From: Tannerellaceae bacterium
Lineage (GTDB): Bacteria; Bacteroidota; Bacteroidia; Bacteroidales; Tannerellaceae
Direction of reading: 5' to 3'
NCBI GenBank assembly: GCA_031276545.1
Contig: JAISMW010000015.1
Span: 1-13,929 of the forward strand
DNA: 13,929 nt
Part shown: piece by piece, positions 6,468 to 13,787 of the stretch
Position numbering within the stretch: position 1 is the first letter of the stretch
How the letters are laid out: each line of letters begins with the position of its first letter
Made by a program: the position numbers and the translations under genes
The notes under the pieces: generated by a model
Told to the model about the DNA's origin: nothing
What the model saw: the letters and a program-made list of their open reading frames with translations, nothing else
Database searches by the model: none

Positions 6468-8385
6468 GAGTTTCTTCCGTATCTTTTGCCAGGCTGAGGT
6501 GTCCGTCTTTCAGGATGAAGCGCGCGTCGTGTTCGGCCAGGAAACGGATCACCAGGATGCTTCTGTCCGTAGGGAAAGGGAGAAATTCCGTGAGCGGCCT
6601 TACGGAGCAGGGTTCGGTGGTCAGCACCTCCAGCAGGGCTTCTTTGATGGCGTTAAACTCGGCATTGCCGAGTCCCGATTCATTTTTCTTCAGGCATACA
6701 TCGCAACATTTGCAGTCTTTGGTGTTTTTCTCGCCGAAATAGTGAAGGAGCATCCGGCTGCGGCAAAGCCTTTCTTCGTCGATGTATTCCAGTACGCGGG
6801 CAATACGGTATTCAAAGCGTTTTTTCCGCTCTTCGTAGGCCGAACGGGGAATAGCAAGGTATTTCTGGTCTTCCCTTGCACGGGTATAAATGATGAGCGG
6901 CATCTTCTTATGGGGAATATAGCTCACAATACCGGATTTGGACAGCCTCTTCAGGATGTCGTACACTTCCTGGCGGGGAATGCCGGAACGGGAAGATATA
7001 AGGTTTTCGTTGATATAGGCATAGTCTGTAAAAAGACCGGTGTACGAACGGAGAATGTTCTGTACCACACTGTCCGTATGTTTGTCTTGCTGAAGGCATT
7101 TGTACAGACCGTCCCGCATTACGGTGAACATCAGGCGGGAGGAAGTTTCCATATCTTCCGTATATTCGATATAGCCGGACAGTTCCAGTATCTTCAGCGC
7201 ATGATGTGCCTGAAGGATGGAGAAATTGAAGACGGAAGCAAAGCCTACCAGCGAAAAGTCGTGTACCGAATCCTGTCCGTACCCTACCGCTATCTGGAAG
7301 TAATTCCCCAAAGCTTCGTAGACGCGAAAGATAAAGTCTTTGCCGGGATACTCGTCCGCCAGGCGTTTCTTCAGTTTGGCATTGTCCGATCCGCTGCATA
7401 AGGCTACGGCGTATGCTTTTTTTTCGTCGCGTCCCGCACGTCCGGCTTCCTGGAAATATTCTTCCAGCGAACCGGGCATGTCAATGTGTACCACCAGTCG
7501 CACGTCCGGCTTGTCTATTCCCATACCGAAGGCATTGGTGGATACCATCACGCGGCACTCATTGTTTTTCCAGCGGTTCTGGCGAAGCGTTTTTTCTTCG
7601 CGGTTCAGCCCGGCATGGAAAAAATCGGCAGATATGCCGGCCTGCTGAAGTTCCAGCGCTACCGACTTTGTACGTTCCCGGTTGCGGGCATACACAATGG
7701 CGCTTCCACTCACTTTGCGGAGGATCTGTATAAGGGCGTTCAGCTTGTCGTCCGCATGGCGGACTACGTAGGCAAGATTGGCTCTGAAAAAACTTTTGCG
7801 GTACACGTTCTCTTCCCTGAAGAGCAGTTTCTTCTGAATATCGTGTACCACATCCGGAGTGGCTGTCGCCGTGAGCGCCAGTACGGGGACGTCCGGCAAC
7901 AGTTCGCGAATCGCGGCTATCGACAGGTAGGCCGGGCGGAAATCGTATCCCCACTGCGAGATGCAATGGCTTTCGTCCACTACCAGAAAAGAAACGTGCA
8001 TGGCCTGCAGCTTCATCCGAAACAGTTCGGTACCCAGCCGTTCGGGCGAAACGTACAGGAATTTATAATCGCCGAAGATGCAGTTTTCCAACTGTATGAT
8101 GATATCCTGCCGCGTCATGCCCGAATGCACGGCGGTGGCTTTGATACCGGCCTTGCGCAGGTTGTCTACCTGGTCTTTCATTAAGGCAATGAGCGGAGTG
8201 ATCACCAGACAAATCCCCTCGACGGCCAGCGCCGGCACCTGGAAGGTGATGGATTTGCCTCCTCCGGTAGGCATCAGCCCCAGCGTATCTTTTCCGCTCG
8301 CCACCGAACGGATGATGTCTTCCTGCAGCGGACGGAAGGCGGTGTATCCCCAGTATTTCTCTAATATCGTATGGTAAATGTCCAC
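6448..8385 (-). CDS. recQ: ATP-dependent DNA helicase, RecQ family (short form, no HRDC)
   Basis: A 3'-5' superfamily-2 helicase in DNA repair and recombination. The 645 residues include the RecQ-specific N-terminus with FRPLQ (17-21), Walker A PTGGGKS (39-45), DESH (137-140) running into the aromatic-rich loop SHCISQWGYDFRPAY, motif III LTATAT, and motif VI QEAGRAGRD (312-320). The zinc motif C-x16-C-x2-C-x2-C is present at C541, C558, C561 and C564 with exactly the E. coli spacing, but about 160 residues further along than in E. coli RecQ. Between lies a region (about 345-510) that looks winged-helix-like. No HRDC domain follows, only about 80 residues. The start is GTG (8383-8385), 7 nt after the recJ stop, so the two are co-transcribed. 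Bacteroidetes often carry a longer HRDC-bearing RecQ elsewhere. Confidence 0.95.
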   Translation of the reverse strand: MDIYHTILEKYWGYTAFRPLQEDIIRSVASGKDTLGLMPTGGGKSITFQVPALAVEGICLVITPLIALMKDQVDNLRKAGIKATAVHSGMTRQDIIIQLENCIFGDYKFLYVSPERLGTELFRMKLQAMHVSFLVVDESHCISQWGYDFRPAYLSIAAIRELLPDVPVLALTATATPDVVHDIQKKLLFREENVYRKSFFRANLAYVVRHADDKLNALIQILRKVSGSAIVYARNRERTKSVALELQQAGISADFFHAGLNREEKTLRQNRWKNNECRVMVSTNAFGMGIDKPDVRLVVHIDMPGSLEEYFQEAGRAGRDEKKAYAVALCSGSDNAKLKKRLADEYPGKDFIFRVYEALGNYFQIAVGYGQDSVHDFSLVGFASVFNFSILQAHHALKILELSGYIEYTEDMETSSRLMFTVMRDGLYKCLQQDKHTDSVVQNILRSYTGLFTDYAYINENLISSRSGIPRQEVYDILKRLSKSGIVSYIPHKKMPLIIYTRAREDQKYLAIPRSAYEERKKRFEYRIARVLEYIDEERLCRSRMLLHYFGEKNTKDCKCCDVCLKKNESGLGNAEFNAIKEALLEVLTTEPCSVRPLTEFLPFPTDRSILVIRFLAEHDARFILKDGHLSLAKDTEETPKADGA

Positions 8386-8392
8386 CGGCTTT

Positions 8393-10120
8393 TCAGATAT
8401 GGTCGGATTTGAGGTCTTTAATAAAAAGCTGGATCAGGGTGTTCCCGTTGTAGATATTTTCTTCCACGGTATAGCATATATTAAAAGGTTTCATGGCCTT
8501 GATGTACTCGTTGTATTGGTGCATACCGAAGGCAATGGCATGAACCGGCGTTTTCATGCCGTCGTCCACCAGTTCCATCCGGATGTGTTCGTTGTCTTTG
8601 CCTACCAGTTTGCTTGTACCGTAATCTCTCACTCCCATGCTGCAGAATGTCGGCTTAGGATTGTCCGGGCCGAAGGGATTCATTTTCTTCACCTCGCCGG
8701 CCAGTTTGGGCGTAATGTCTTTCAAGTCCAGTATCATATCTACGTCGAGCTGGGGAATCATCTGTTCGGGTTCTATTTCTTCGGCGGCCAGATGCAGGAA
8801 GCGTTCCGTGAAGGCTTCCAGATTCTCCTGTTTCAGCGAAAGACCCACCGCATAGTCGTGTCCGCCGAAGTTCTCCAGCAAATCGCGGCAGTTTTCTACG
8901 GCCTTATAGATATTGAATCCCTGTACCGAGCGTGCCGAACCGGTAATCAGTTCGGACGATTGGGTGAGCACCACTGCGGGGCGGTAATACTTCTCGGTCA
9001 GGCGCGAAGCGACAATCCCGATGACGCCTTTTTCCCATCCGGGGTCGTACACCACAATGGCTTTGCGGTCTTCCATATTGCTGAAGCGATTGATAATGGC
9101 ATTGGCCTCGTCGGTTATCTTTTTATCCAGTTCGCGGCGTTCGTCGTTGTACTGGTTGATATTCTCGCTCTTTTCGCGGGCGCTTTCGCTGTCTCTGGCC
9201 AGCAGCAGGTCTACCGCCTCTTTGCCTTTCCCGTTCATCATTCGTCCGGAAGCATTGATGCGGGGGCCTATTTTGAAGACGATGTCATTGATGGTGATTT
9301 CCTTGCCCGACAGTCCGCAGACGTCTATAATTCCTTTCATCCCAAGGCTGGGATTGGTGTTGAGTTGCTTCAGTCCGTAGCAGGCCAGGATACGGTTTTC
9401 GCCGGTGATGGGTACAATGTCGGAGGCGATGCTGACGGCTGTCAGATCCAGCAGTTTCTCCAGCTCGGAAAACGAAAAGCCGTTGCTCAGGGCAAAGGCC
9501 TGCATCAATTTGAAGCCTACTCCGCAGCCCGAAAGGTGTTCGTACGGATACCGGGAGTCCGGACGTTTGGCATCCAGTACGGCCACCGCATCCGGCAGCT
9601 CCCCGTCGGGCATGTGATGGTCGCATACAATAAAATCAATACCTTTCTGTTTCGCATCGGCTATCTTGTCGATGGCTTTGATGCCGCAGTCCAGCACGAT
9701 AATCAGTTTCACGCCATTCTCCTCCGCATAGCGGATACCTTTGTCGGACACGCCGGAGCCTTCGTCGTAGCGGTCCGGGATATAATAATCCAGCGCAGAA
9801 GAGTAGGGGCGCAGATACTTGTACACCAGCGCAACGGCGGTGATGCCGTCTACATCGTAATCTCCGTACACCAGGATTTTTTCCTTGTTGCCCAAGGCTT
9901 TGTTCAGTCGCTTCACGGCTTGATCCATGTCCGGCATCAGATACGGATCATGCAGATCGTCCAGGCTGGGGTTGAAAAACTTCTGTGCTTCCCCGGCGCT
10001 TGTCACGCCTCTCTGTACAAGCAGAAGGCCGGTGGCCGGACTGCATCCCAGTTCAGCAACCAGGCTGTCTCTGTTCTTTAATTCTTCTTGTGTTGGGGTT
10101 CGAAAATTCCATTTTGTCAT
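8393..10120 (-). CDS. recJ: Single-stranded-DNA-specific 5'-3' exonuclease RecJ
   Basis: RecJ degrades single-stranded DNA 5' to 3' in RecF-pathway recombination, mismatch repair and fork processing, using Mn/Mg ions. The 575-residue protein is of normal length. DHH-domain motifs are GDYDVDG (86-92), LDCG (143-146), CDHHMPDG (166-173), the SIASDIVP aspartate (D234) and GPRINASGRM (285-294). The DHHA1 domain carries GSARSVQGFNIYKAVE (394-409) and FGGHDYAVGL (418-427; usually FGGHxxAAGL). Residues after about 455 form the OB-like C-terminal domain. All metal-binding residues appear intact. It is followed after 7 nt by recQ; RecQ unwinding feeds RecJ digestion in E. coli, so the pairing makes functional sense. 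Confidence 0.97.
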   Translation of the reverse strand: MTKWNFRTPTQEELKNRDSLVAELGCSPATGLLLVQRGVTSAGEAQKFFNPSLDDLHDPYLMPDMDQAVKRLNKALGNKEKILVYGDYDVDGITAVALVYKYLRPYSSALDYYIPDRYDEGSGVSDKGIRYAEENGVKLIIVLDCGIKAIDKIADAKQKGIDFIVCDHHMPDGELPDAVAVLDAKRPDSRYPYEHLSGCGVGFKLMQAFALSNGFSFSELEKLLDLTAVSIASDIVPITGENRILACYGLKQLNTNPSLGMKGIIDVCGLSGKEITINDIVFKIGPRINASGRMMNGKGKEAVDLLLARDSESAREKSENINQYNDERRELDKKITDEANAIINRFSNMEDRKAIVVYDPGWEKGVIGIVASRLTEKYYRPAVVLTQSSELITGSARSVQGFNIYKAVENCRDLLENFGGHDYAVGLSLKQENLEAFTERFLHLAAEEIEPEQMIPQLDVDMILDLKDITPKLAGEVKKMNPFGPDNPKPTFCSMGVRDYGTSKLVGKDNEHIRMELVDDGMKTPVHAIAFGMHQYNEYIKAMKPFNICYTVEENIYNGNTLIQLFIKDLKSDHI

Positions 10121-10121
10121 T

Positions 10122-10289
10122 CTATATATTTTTTTCTTTTCTCAAAACATGATTGTGTAAACGAAAGATACACACTATATCTTGCCCTTTCTTTCCACGG
10201 TATTGCTTAAACGGAATAAATTGAGCGGGTAAAGATAGATATTTATATACATTGTCAATAACGTAGATCCGCTTTATATTATTTTTCAT
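10122..10289 (-). CDS. Possible 55-residue ORF directly upstream of recJ
   Basis: ATG at 10287-10289 opens a frame of 55 codons ending in TAG at 10122-10124, one base before the recJ ATG. It would encode a basic peptide, MKNNIKRIYVIDNVYKYLSL and so on to LRKEKNI. There is no SD site and I recognise no family. The abutting stop and recJ start are suggestive of coupling, but the region is AT-rich and also holds the likeliest recJ promoter elements, so this may well be untranslated leader. Confidence 0.15.
   Translation of the reverse strand: MKNNIKRIYVIDNVYKYLSLPAQFIPFKQYRGKKGQDIVCIFRLHNHVLRKEKNI
10230..10258 (-). promoter_or_regulatory. Candidate promoter for recJ-recQ
   Basis: On the minus strand TTGACA (10258-10253) is followed by TATCTTTA (10237-10230), with TTGA and TATC separated by 17 nt, the same arrangement as at ileS but with the last -7 base changed from G. 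A second weaker box, TATCTTTC, lies at 10170-10163, without a TTTG upstream. Either would give a leader of roughly 40-105 nt. Confidence 0.25.
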
Positions 10290-10476
10290 GCGAATAAATA
10301 TTTAGCCTCAAAGCTGTTTATACAAGCTCTCTCCAAAAATGAATCGGGAATACGCCGTAAGTCTTGCAAAACATTCAAACCAAATGATTCGGATACTTTG
10401 TAAAAAAAGTGGAACCCCGGGAATGTGGAATGGAGCCTTTGTAAGCCTTACGAACGACAGGTTTCTCTAAAAACAA
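10290..10476. other. Rest of the recJ-ThuA intergenic gap
   Basis: This sequence is AT-rich compared with the flanking genes. Short frames exist on both strands (for example 43 codons from ATG at 10339 on plus, beginning MNREYAVSLAKHSNQ), but none has a start signal, a partner gene or a recognisable motif. I see no supported gene or RNA here. Confidence 0.4.
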
Positions 10477-10514
10477 GCGGCGCATGTCAGTCTGATTCCC
10501 CTGACATGTGCCGC
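10470..10514 (-). terminator. Intrinsic terminator after the ThuA gene
   Basis: GCGGCGCATGTCAG (10477-10490) and CTGACATGTGCCGC (10501-10514) form a 14-bp stem with one G-U or A-C mismatch depending on strand and a 10-nt loop. Reading on the minus strand the stem is followed by TTGTTTTTAG, a U-rich tract. It lies 36 nt after the ThuA stop codon. On the plus strand no U-tract follows, so it is directional. Confidence 0.8.
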
Positions 10515-10549
10515 ACGGAAGATATTCGGAAAATCCCCCTTTTGCCGGT

Positions 10550-11470
10550 CTATTTCCCGGTCTCCTTATAATCGTAACGGTAGGTGATATACGTGGAAGT
10601 GGGGAAGTCTTTCGGTACCGCCTGCGTCACCTTGCCGGTGGCCGCCCATTCCGCTCCGCGCAGCAGGGTGACCTGAAAACCGGTACACTGCATGGCGGGG
10701 TTCTTGTCGTACGAAGGGCCGCAATGCCCTATCATGGTATGGAAAATGCGCGCCTTACCGTAGTCTACGGTAAAGATAAGCGGCTCCTCGCGCCCCGATC
10801 CCCCCGTAGCGGTATCCGAATAGGCCGTGTATAGCAGGGAAGCGACGTTGGCAGGTCCTCTCATGCGGTCGTACAGTTCATCCTGCGCATGAGCCCAGCG
10901 GTTCGGCAATCCGTTCATCACGGGATGATCGCTGTCGCGGGCGGTCATCATGTACTCGTGTTGGCGTCCGTGCGAACCACCTCTTCCCGGCGAACTGTCT
11001 TTGATCAGTTCCCCATCGTGCCAGTAGGCGTACGGGCCGGCGTTTTCGTCGCGTCCTTCCCATCCGCCCAGGGCGCAGATTTTATTGTACTCCGCCCAGT
11101 CGGGGAACGAATTGTCGGCGGCGTGATAGATCACGATGCCACCTCCTCTTCGGGCATATTCTTCAAAGCGGGTCATGGTCTGCTGCGGCCAACTGTCGCC
11201 GTTATAATCCACCACTACGAGGCTGTAGGGCGTAAAGTCGATGATAAAACCCGACATATCCTGCCCCTTGTCGGGCGAAACAATCAGATCGACGGTGAAC
11301 AGTCCGGAGTTTTCCAGAATATCTTTTATCACCAGATGACTCACCTGCCAGTTATGGTTGTTCTGGCCGGTGATGATAAGCGTCCTGATGGGTTTGCGCG
11401 CCGACAGGCCAAAGGCTATCAGGACGGCGGCCAACAGTAACAAAGATCGGGTACGTATTGAACGTTTCAT
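10550..11470 (-). CDS. Exported ThuA-domain protein
   Basis: ThuA-like proteins have a glutamine-amidotransferase-like (flavodoxin-type) fold and in Bacteroidetes are usually exported and linked to sugar metabolism; the reaction is not established. I choose the ATG at 11468-11470 (306 aa) over one 14 codons earlier because it gives a clean signal peptide, MKRSIRTRSLLLLAAVLIAF then GLSA, and because the -7 promoter box overlaps the earlier start. Family motifs: TGQNNHNW (34-41), RRGGGIVIYHAADNSFPDW (107-125), GRQHEYMM (168-175), DHPVMNGLP (181-189), QDELYDRM (196-203), EEPLIFTVDYGKARIFHTM (228-246) ending in GH, then FQVTLLRGAEWAATGK. It has its own terminator and is probably monocistronic, divergent from the beta-barrel gene. 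ThuA family is sure; substrate is unknown. Confidence 0.9.
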   Translation of the reverse strand: MKRSIRTRSLLLLAAVLIAFGLSARKPIRTLIITGQNNHNWQVSHLVIKDILENSGLFTVDLIVSPDKGQDMSGFIIDFTPYSLVVVDYNGDSWPQQTMTRFEEYARRGGGIVIYHAADNSFPDWAEYNKICALGGWEGRDENAGPYAYWHDGELIKDSSPGRGGSHGRQHEYMMTARDSDHPVMNGLPNRWAHAQDELYDRMRGPANVASLLYTAYSDTATGGSGREEPLIFTVDYGKARIFHTMIGHCGPSYDKNPAMQCTGFQVTLLRGAEWAATGKVTQAVPKDFPTSTYITYRYDYKETGK

Positions 11471-11509
11471 AAGGAATACATTTATTATTAGATTAATATT
11501 CATTGCGGG

Positions 11510-11517
11510 CAAATGTA
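11510..11517 (-). promoter_or_regulatory. -7 box for the ThuA gene
   Basis: TACATTTG on the minus strand is a perfect match to the Bacteroidetes -7 consensus TAnnTTTG and would start transcription about 33 nt before the chosen ATG. I see no good TTTG at the -33 position. This box lies in the 106-bp divergent gap 11471-11576. On the plus strand the gap offers only a poorer box, TACTTTTA at 11538-11545, for the neighbouring gene. Confidence 0.4.
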
Positions 11518-11576
11518 GTAAATCGAATTGGATTATATACTTTTACGCCCTTAATTTATGAGACGTGCCCTGTTTG

Positions 11577-12452
11577 ATGAGATACATACGCTGTTTGATC
11601 CTTGCTTTAGCCCTCCCGTCCCTGCTTCCTGTCTGCAATATGGCCGGGGCCGAAGACGACTGGCGCGACAAAACGCTGCTTCTCGTGTACGCTCCCCGCT
11701 ATTTCGGCCCGAACGCCTTCCCCATTCCGGAACTCCGTTCGGGGAAAGCGCCCTCGCACGCTGAAGTGGAAGTGCGCGGAGAATACCATGCGTATACCGG
11801 CGACAAAACCCGCAATCTCTATCTCCGCGCCCTGATCCCCGCCGTAAAGGGACGGGCAGGAATCGAAGTCCGCTTCGTAGCCCTGGAGCAGTACCGCATG
11901 ACGCCCGAAGTCCGCGACGAACGCCACGCCGCAGAGCTGGAATCTCCGCCGAACGAATCCGGCAGCGGAGACGTGGTGATAAGCGCCTTTTATCAGTTGC
12001 TGCAAAGCGATCGATGGATAGACGCTATGTGCTGCCTGAACCTGAAAACAGCCAGCGGAGGCCGTCTGTGCGATGCACGCTTTACGGATGCCGCCACCTA
12101 TTGGATAGACATTACCCTGGGCAAAGACATCCTGAAAAGCCGCGACCGCATGTATCGACTGCGCGTGCAGGCCATGAGCGGATTCTACTGCTGGATGACG
12201 AACGACATGGTACACCGGCAAAACGACGCCATCCTCTACGGCGCCGGAATCACCGCCACGCTGCGCCGTCTTACGCTCTCTTCCGACCTCTCCGGATTCT
12301 CCGGATACAAGCACAACGGCGACCAACCCCTCCTCTGGCGCAACAGCCTGCAGCTTGAATACCGCCGCAACGTCCTTTCCCTGCGTTACACGCACGGCAT
12401 GAAAGACTCCCTCTACGACACCTATTCCATAGGCTACATCCGGAAATTCTGA
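11577..12452 (+). CDS. Probable outer-membrane beta-barrel protein of unknown function
   Basis: A 291-residue exported protein. The ATG at 11577 gives a proper signal peptide (MRYIRCLILALALPSLLPVC, likely cut after AGA at residue 25); an in-frame GTG at 11565 would add only four residues. The mature part alternates polar and hydrophobic residues in strand-sized blocks (AEVEVRGEYHAYTG, NLYLRALIPAVKG, AGIEVRFVALEQYRM, RLRVQAMSGFYCWM, NSLQLEYRRNVLSLRYTHG) and ends in a strand with terminal Phe (DTYSIGYIRKF), the usual C-terminal signature of outer-membrane barrels. Size suggests roughly 8-12 strands. I know of similar uncharacterised Bacteroidales proteins but no function. It is transcribed away from the ThuA gene and stops 13 nt from the end of the convergent PepSY-like lipoprotein. 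Composition is GC-rich relative to the flanking gaps. Confidence 0.8.
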   Translation: MRYIRCLILALALPSLLPVCNMAGAEDDWRDKTLLLVYAPRYFGPNAFPIPELRSGKAPSHAEVEVRGEYHAYTGDKTRNLYLRALIPAVKGRAGIEVRFVALEQYRMTPEVRDERHAAELESPPNESGSGDVVISAFYQLLQSDRWIDAMCCLNLKTASGGRLCDARFTDAATYWIDITLGKDILKSRDRMYRLRVQAMSGFYCWMTNDMVHRQNDAILYGAGITATLRRLTLSSDLSGFSGYKHNGDQPLLWRNSLQLEYRRNVLSLRYTHGMKDSLYDTYSIGYIRKF

Positions 12453-12465
12453 ACCGGCCGCCCGC

Positions 12466-13335
12466 TCAGTAAGACACAAGGCAATCCGGCACGCCGTTCT
12501 CCTTTATATACAGTATATACCTTTTCCCCTTCCCGTCCGAGAAATAAAACAGGTACGACAGCCCCATCCCGTTCTGCGATACCCGGAAATGTTCCACCGG
12601 GAAATGCCCGTAGGCCGAAGCGCGGAATGCGTCCCACACCTCCGGCTTTACCTCCGCTTTCGCAATATTCCGGAAGGTACAAATCCAGTCGTAGGCGTAG
12701 GAGAAGGCCACAAAGCTGCAGACGCCGTCGTCGCGCACGGCCATATTGATAGCCAAATCGTTTCTCCATAAATCAAGAATCAGAGGAGAATCAAAAAGAG
12801 AATCCAGCGTCCGGCTGATCGGCCGGGGAATCTCGACAGGACGGTGCCCGTCCGCCATTTCGCCGGCCGAAGCCTTTATAAAATCGCCAAACTTGGAATA
12901 ATGAAGATGAACCGACCGCTTGTCATCAACAGCAGAAATACCGTACACCGTATCCATATCCCTGCGATCCAGCAACGTCACCTCTTCCACCTTCCAGCCG
13001 GCATAAGCGCTGCGGAGGAACGTCCGGACTACGCGGGGACAGAGCCGGTCGAACGACGAGGCTTCTTCGGAAAGGAACCACTCCCCATCCTCGCGGAACC
13101 AGGCGCAGACCGGCGCCGTCCCCCGCATAAAGCGGGCTACATAAAACCCCTGCTCCTTCTCCCAACTCACCCCCTCCGCTTCGGCATACTTTGCCTCGAA
13201 GCCGTGCAGCGCCGCTTCACTCGGCACAACGGGCAGACCGACCACCTCCGTATCCCCCGGCATACAGGCCGTCAGTCCCGCCGCAAGCAAGAAGAAGATC
13301 CCCCTCCGAAAAGCATTTACTGTCCCTTTATTCAT
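12466..13335 (-). CDS. Lipoprotein with two PepSY-like (DUF2874/BLIP-like) modules
   Basis: A 289-residue predicted lipoprotein of the envelope. The chosen ATG (13333-13335) is 6 nt from a perfect AGGAGGT; the ATG two codons earlier would touch that site. The signal peptide MNKGTVNAFRRGIFFLLAAG ends in L-T-A-C (C24). Module 1 (about 46-155) has GVSWEKEQGFYVARF, CAWFREDGEWFLSE and VVRTFLRSAYAGWKVEEV; module 2 (about 192-280) has LAINMAVRDDG, WICTFRNIAKAEVKPEVW and FRASAYGHFPVEHF, ending in GKGKRYILYIKENG. Both follow the PepSY-like pattern of strands, an 'IP..V..af' type helix and further strands; module 1 retains its C-terminal strands poorly. Such periplasmic proteins are thought to bind peptides or inhibit proteases, but no target is visible here. 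Convergent with the beta-barrel gene. Confidence 0.75.
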   Translation of the reverse strand: MNKGTVNAFRRGIFFLLAAGLTACMPGDTEVVGLPVVPSEAALHGFEAKYAEAEGVSWEKEQGFYVARFMRGTAPVCAWFREDGEWFLSEEASSFDRLCPRVVRTFLRSAYAGWKVEEVTLLDRRDMDTVYGISAVDDKRSVHLHYSKFGDFIKASAGEMADGHRPVEIPRPISRTLDSLFDSPLILDLWRNDLAINMAVRDDGVCSFVAFSYAYDWICTFRNIAKAEVKPEVWDAFRASAYGHFPVEHFRVSQNGMGLSYLFYFSDGKGKRYILYIKENGVPDCLVSY

Positions 13336-13341
13336 ATCCAT

Positions 13342-13348
13342 ACCTCCT
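13342..13348 (-). promoter_or_regulatory. Strong Shine-Dalgarno site, decides start of PepSY-like lipoprotein
   Basis: AGGAGGT on the minus strand stands 6 nt before the ATG at 13335 and directly against the alternative ATG at 13341, favouring the former. So strong an SD is unusual for Bacteroidetes. A possible -7 element, TATTCTTTG (one base too long for TAnnTTTG), lies about 30 nt upstream at 13375-13383. Confidence 0.5.
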
Positions 13349-13413
13349 GTACCTATCCGTAAAACAATTACAGCAAAGAATAGGTTCCCATTTTACGAAA
13401 CATTAATGATACG

Positions 13414-13448
13414 GTGGATAGTGAATAACGGACAGTGGACAGTGAATA
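13414..13448. repeat. Imperfect 14-bp direct repeat
   Basis: GTGGATAGTGAATA (13414-13427) and GTGGACAGTGAATA (13435-13448) differ at one base and are separated by ACGGACA, giving a 21-bp period; a partial third copy (GTGG) starts at 13450. It lies between the PepSY-like gene and the AT-rich fragment. GTGAATA-type tracts like this recur between genes in Bacteroidales genomes, in my recollection, and carry no evident coding or RNA function. Confidence 0.55.
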
Positions 13449-13519
13449 GTGGTTTATAATTGCAGGTGTATCTTCAGCCATTACATCTATACTCATCTGT
13501 TTTTCGATTTTGTGTTTCG

Positions 13520-13777
13520 TCAACAAAAAGCGACATCACCTGTTCCTGTTTTAGTAATCCTGTAATGGTCTTTTTTACCTTTGATTTTTAGTCCGCAACC
13601 GTGCTCTACGCCAAATTCCACCCTAAATTCCAGACCAAATAATTCGTCTTCATTCTGCTCAAATAGAATGAAAATATTTATTAATCTTAAGTCTTCCTGT
13701 TTGGTATCAATGCCATAAGTTTGTTTTGCATCCTTTAATACGGCATTCACAGATTTATTATACCAATATTTATCTGC
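13520..13777 (-). pseudogene. 5'-truncated small protein gene, possible immunity-type (DUF6985-like)
   Basis: From a stop at 13778-13780 the minus-strand frame reads DKYWYNKSVNAVLKDAKQTY, continues with GIDTKQEDLRLINIFILFEQ and GLEFRVEFGVEHGCGLKIKG, and ends TGTGDVAFC at 13520. Coding-like sequence begins before the only possible start (GTG at 13748-13750), so the N-terminal part of the gene appears to be missing. The '(F/V)-x-x-EHG-G-(L/V)-K-I ... G-x-x-D-V-A-F' ending resembles DUF6985/DUF2004-type proteins, often found as immunity partners of contact-dependent toxins; that link is from memory and uncertain. The piece is distinctly more AT-rich than its neighbours, a sign of a different origin. 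It could instead be a short intact gene of 76 codons starting at GTG. Confidence 0.4.
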
Positions 13778-13787
13778 TCACCGCGGT

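Noticed and set aside
6499..8184. Plus-strand open frames of 300 and 232 codons
   Set aside because: Both are antisense to recQ and have no domain or start signal of their own.
8378..10081. 567-codon open frame on the plus strand
   Set aside because: It is antisense to recJ, which carries every expected motif in the opposite frame; the long opening follows from recJ codon bias.
11607..12479. 290-codon minus-strand frame
   Set aside because: Antisense to the beta-barrel gene, which has a signal peptide and a barrel-type C-terminus; this frame has neither.
13342..13520. CRISPR array suggested by the GTGGAYAGTGAATA repeats
   Set aside because: Only two 14-bp copies with a 7-bp gap; no regular repeats and spacers and no cas genes in the window.
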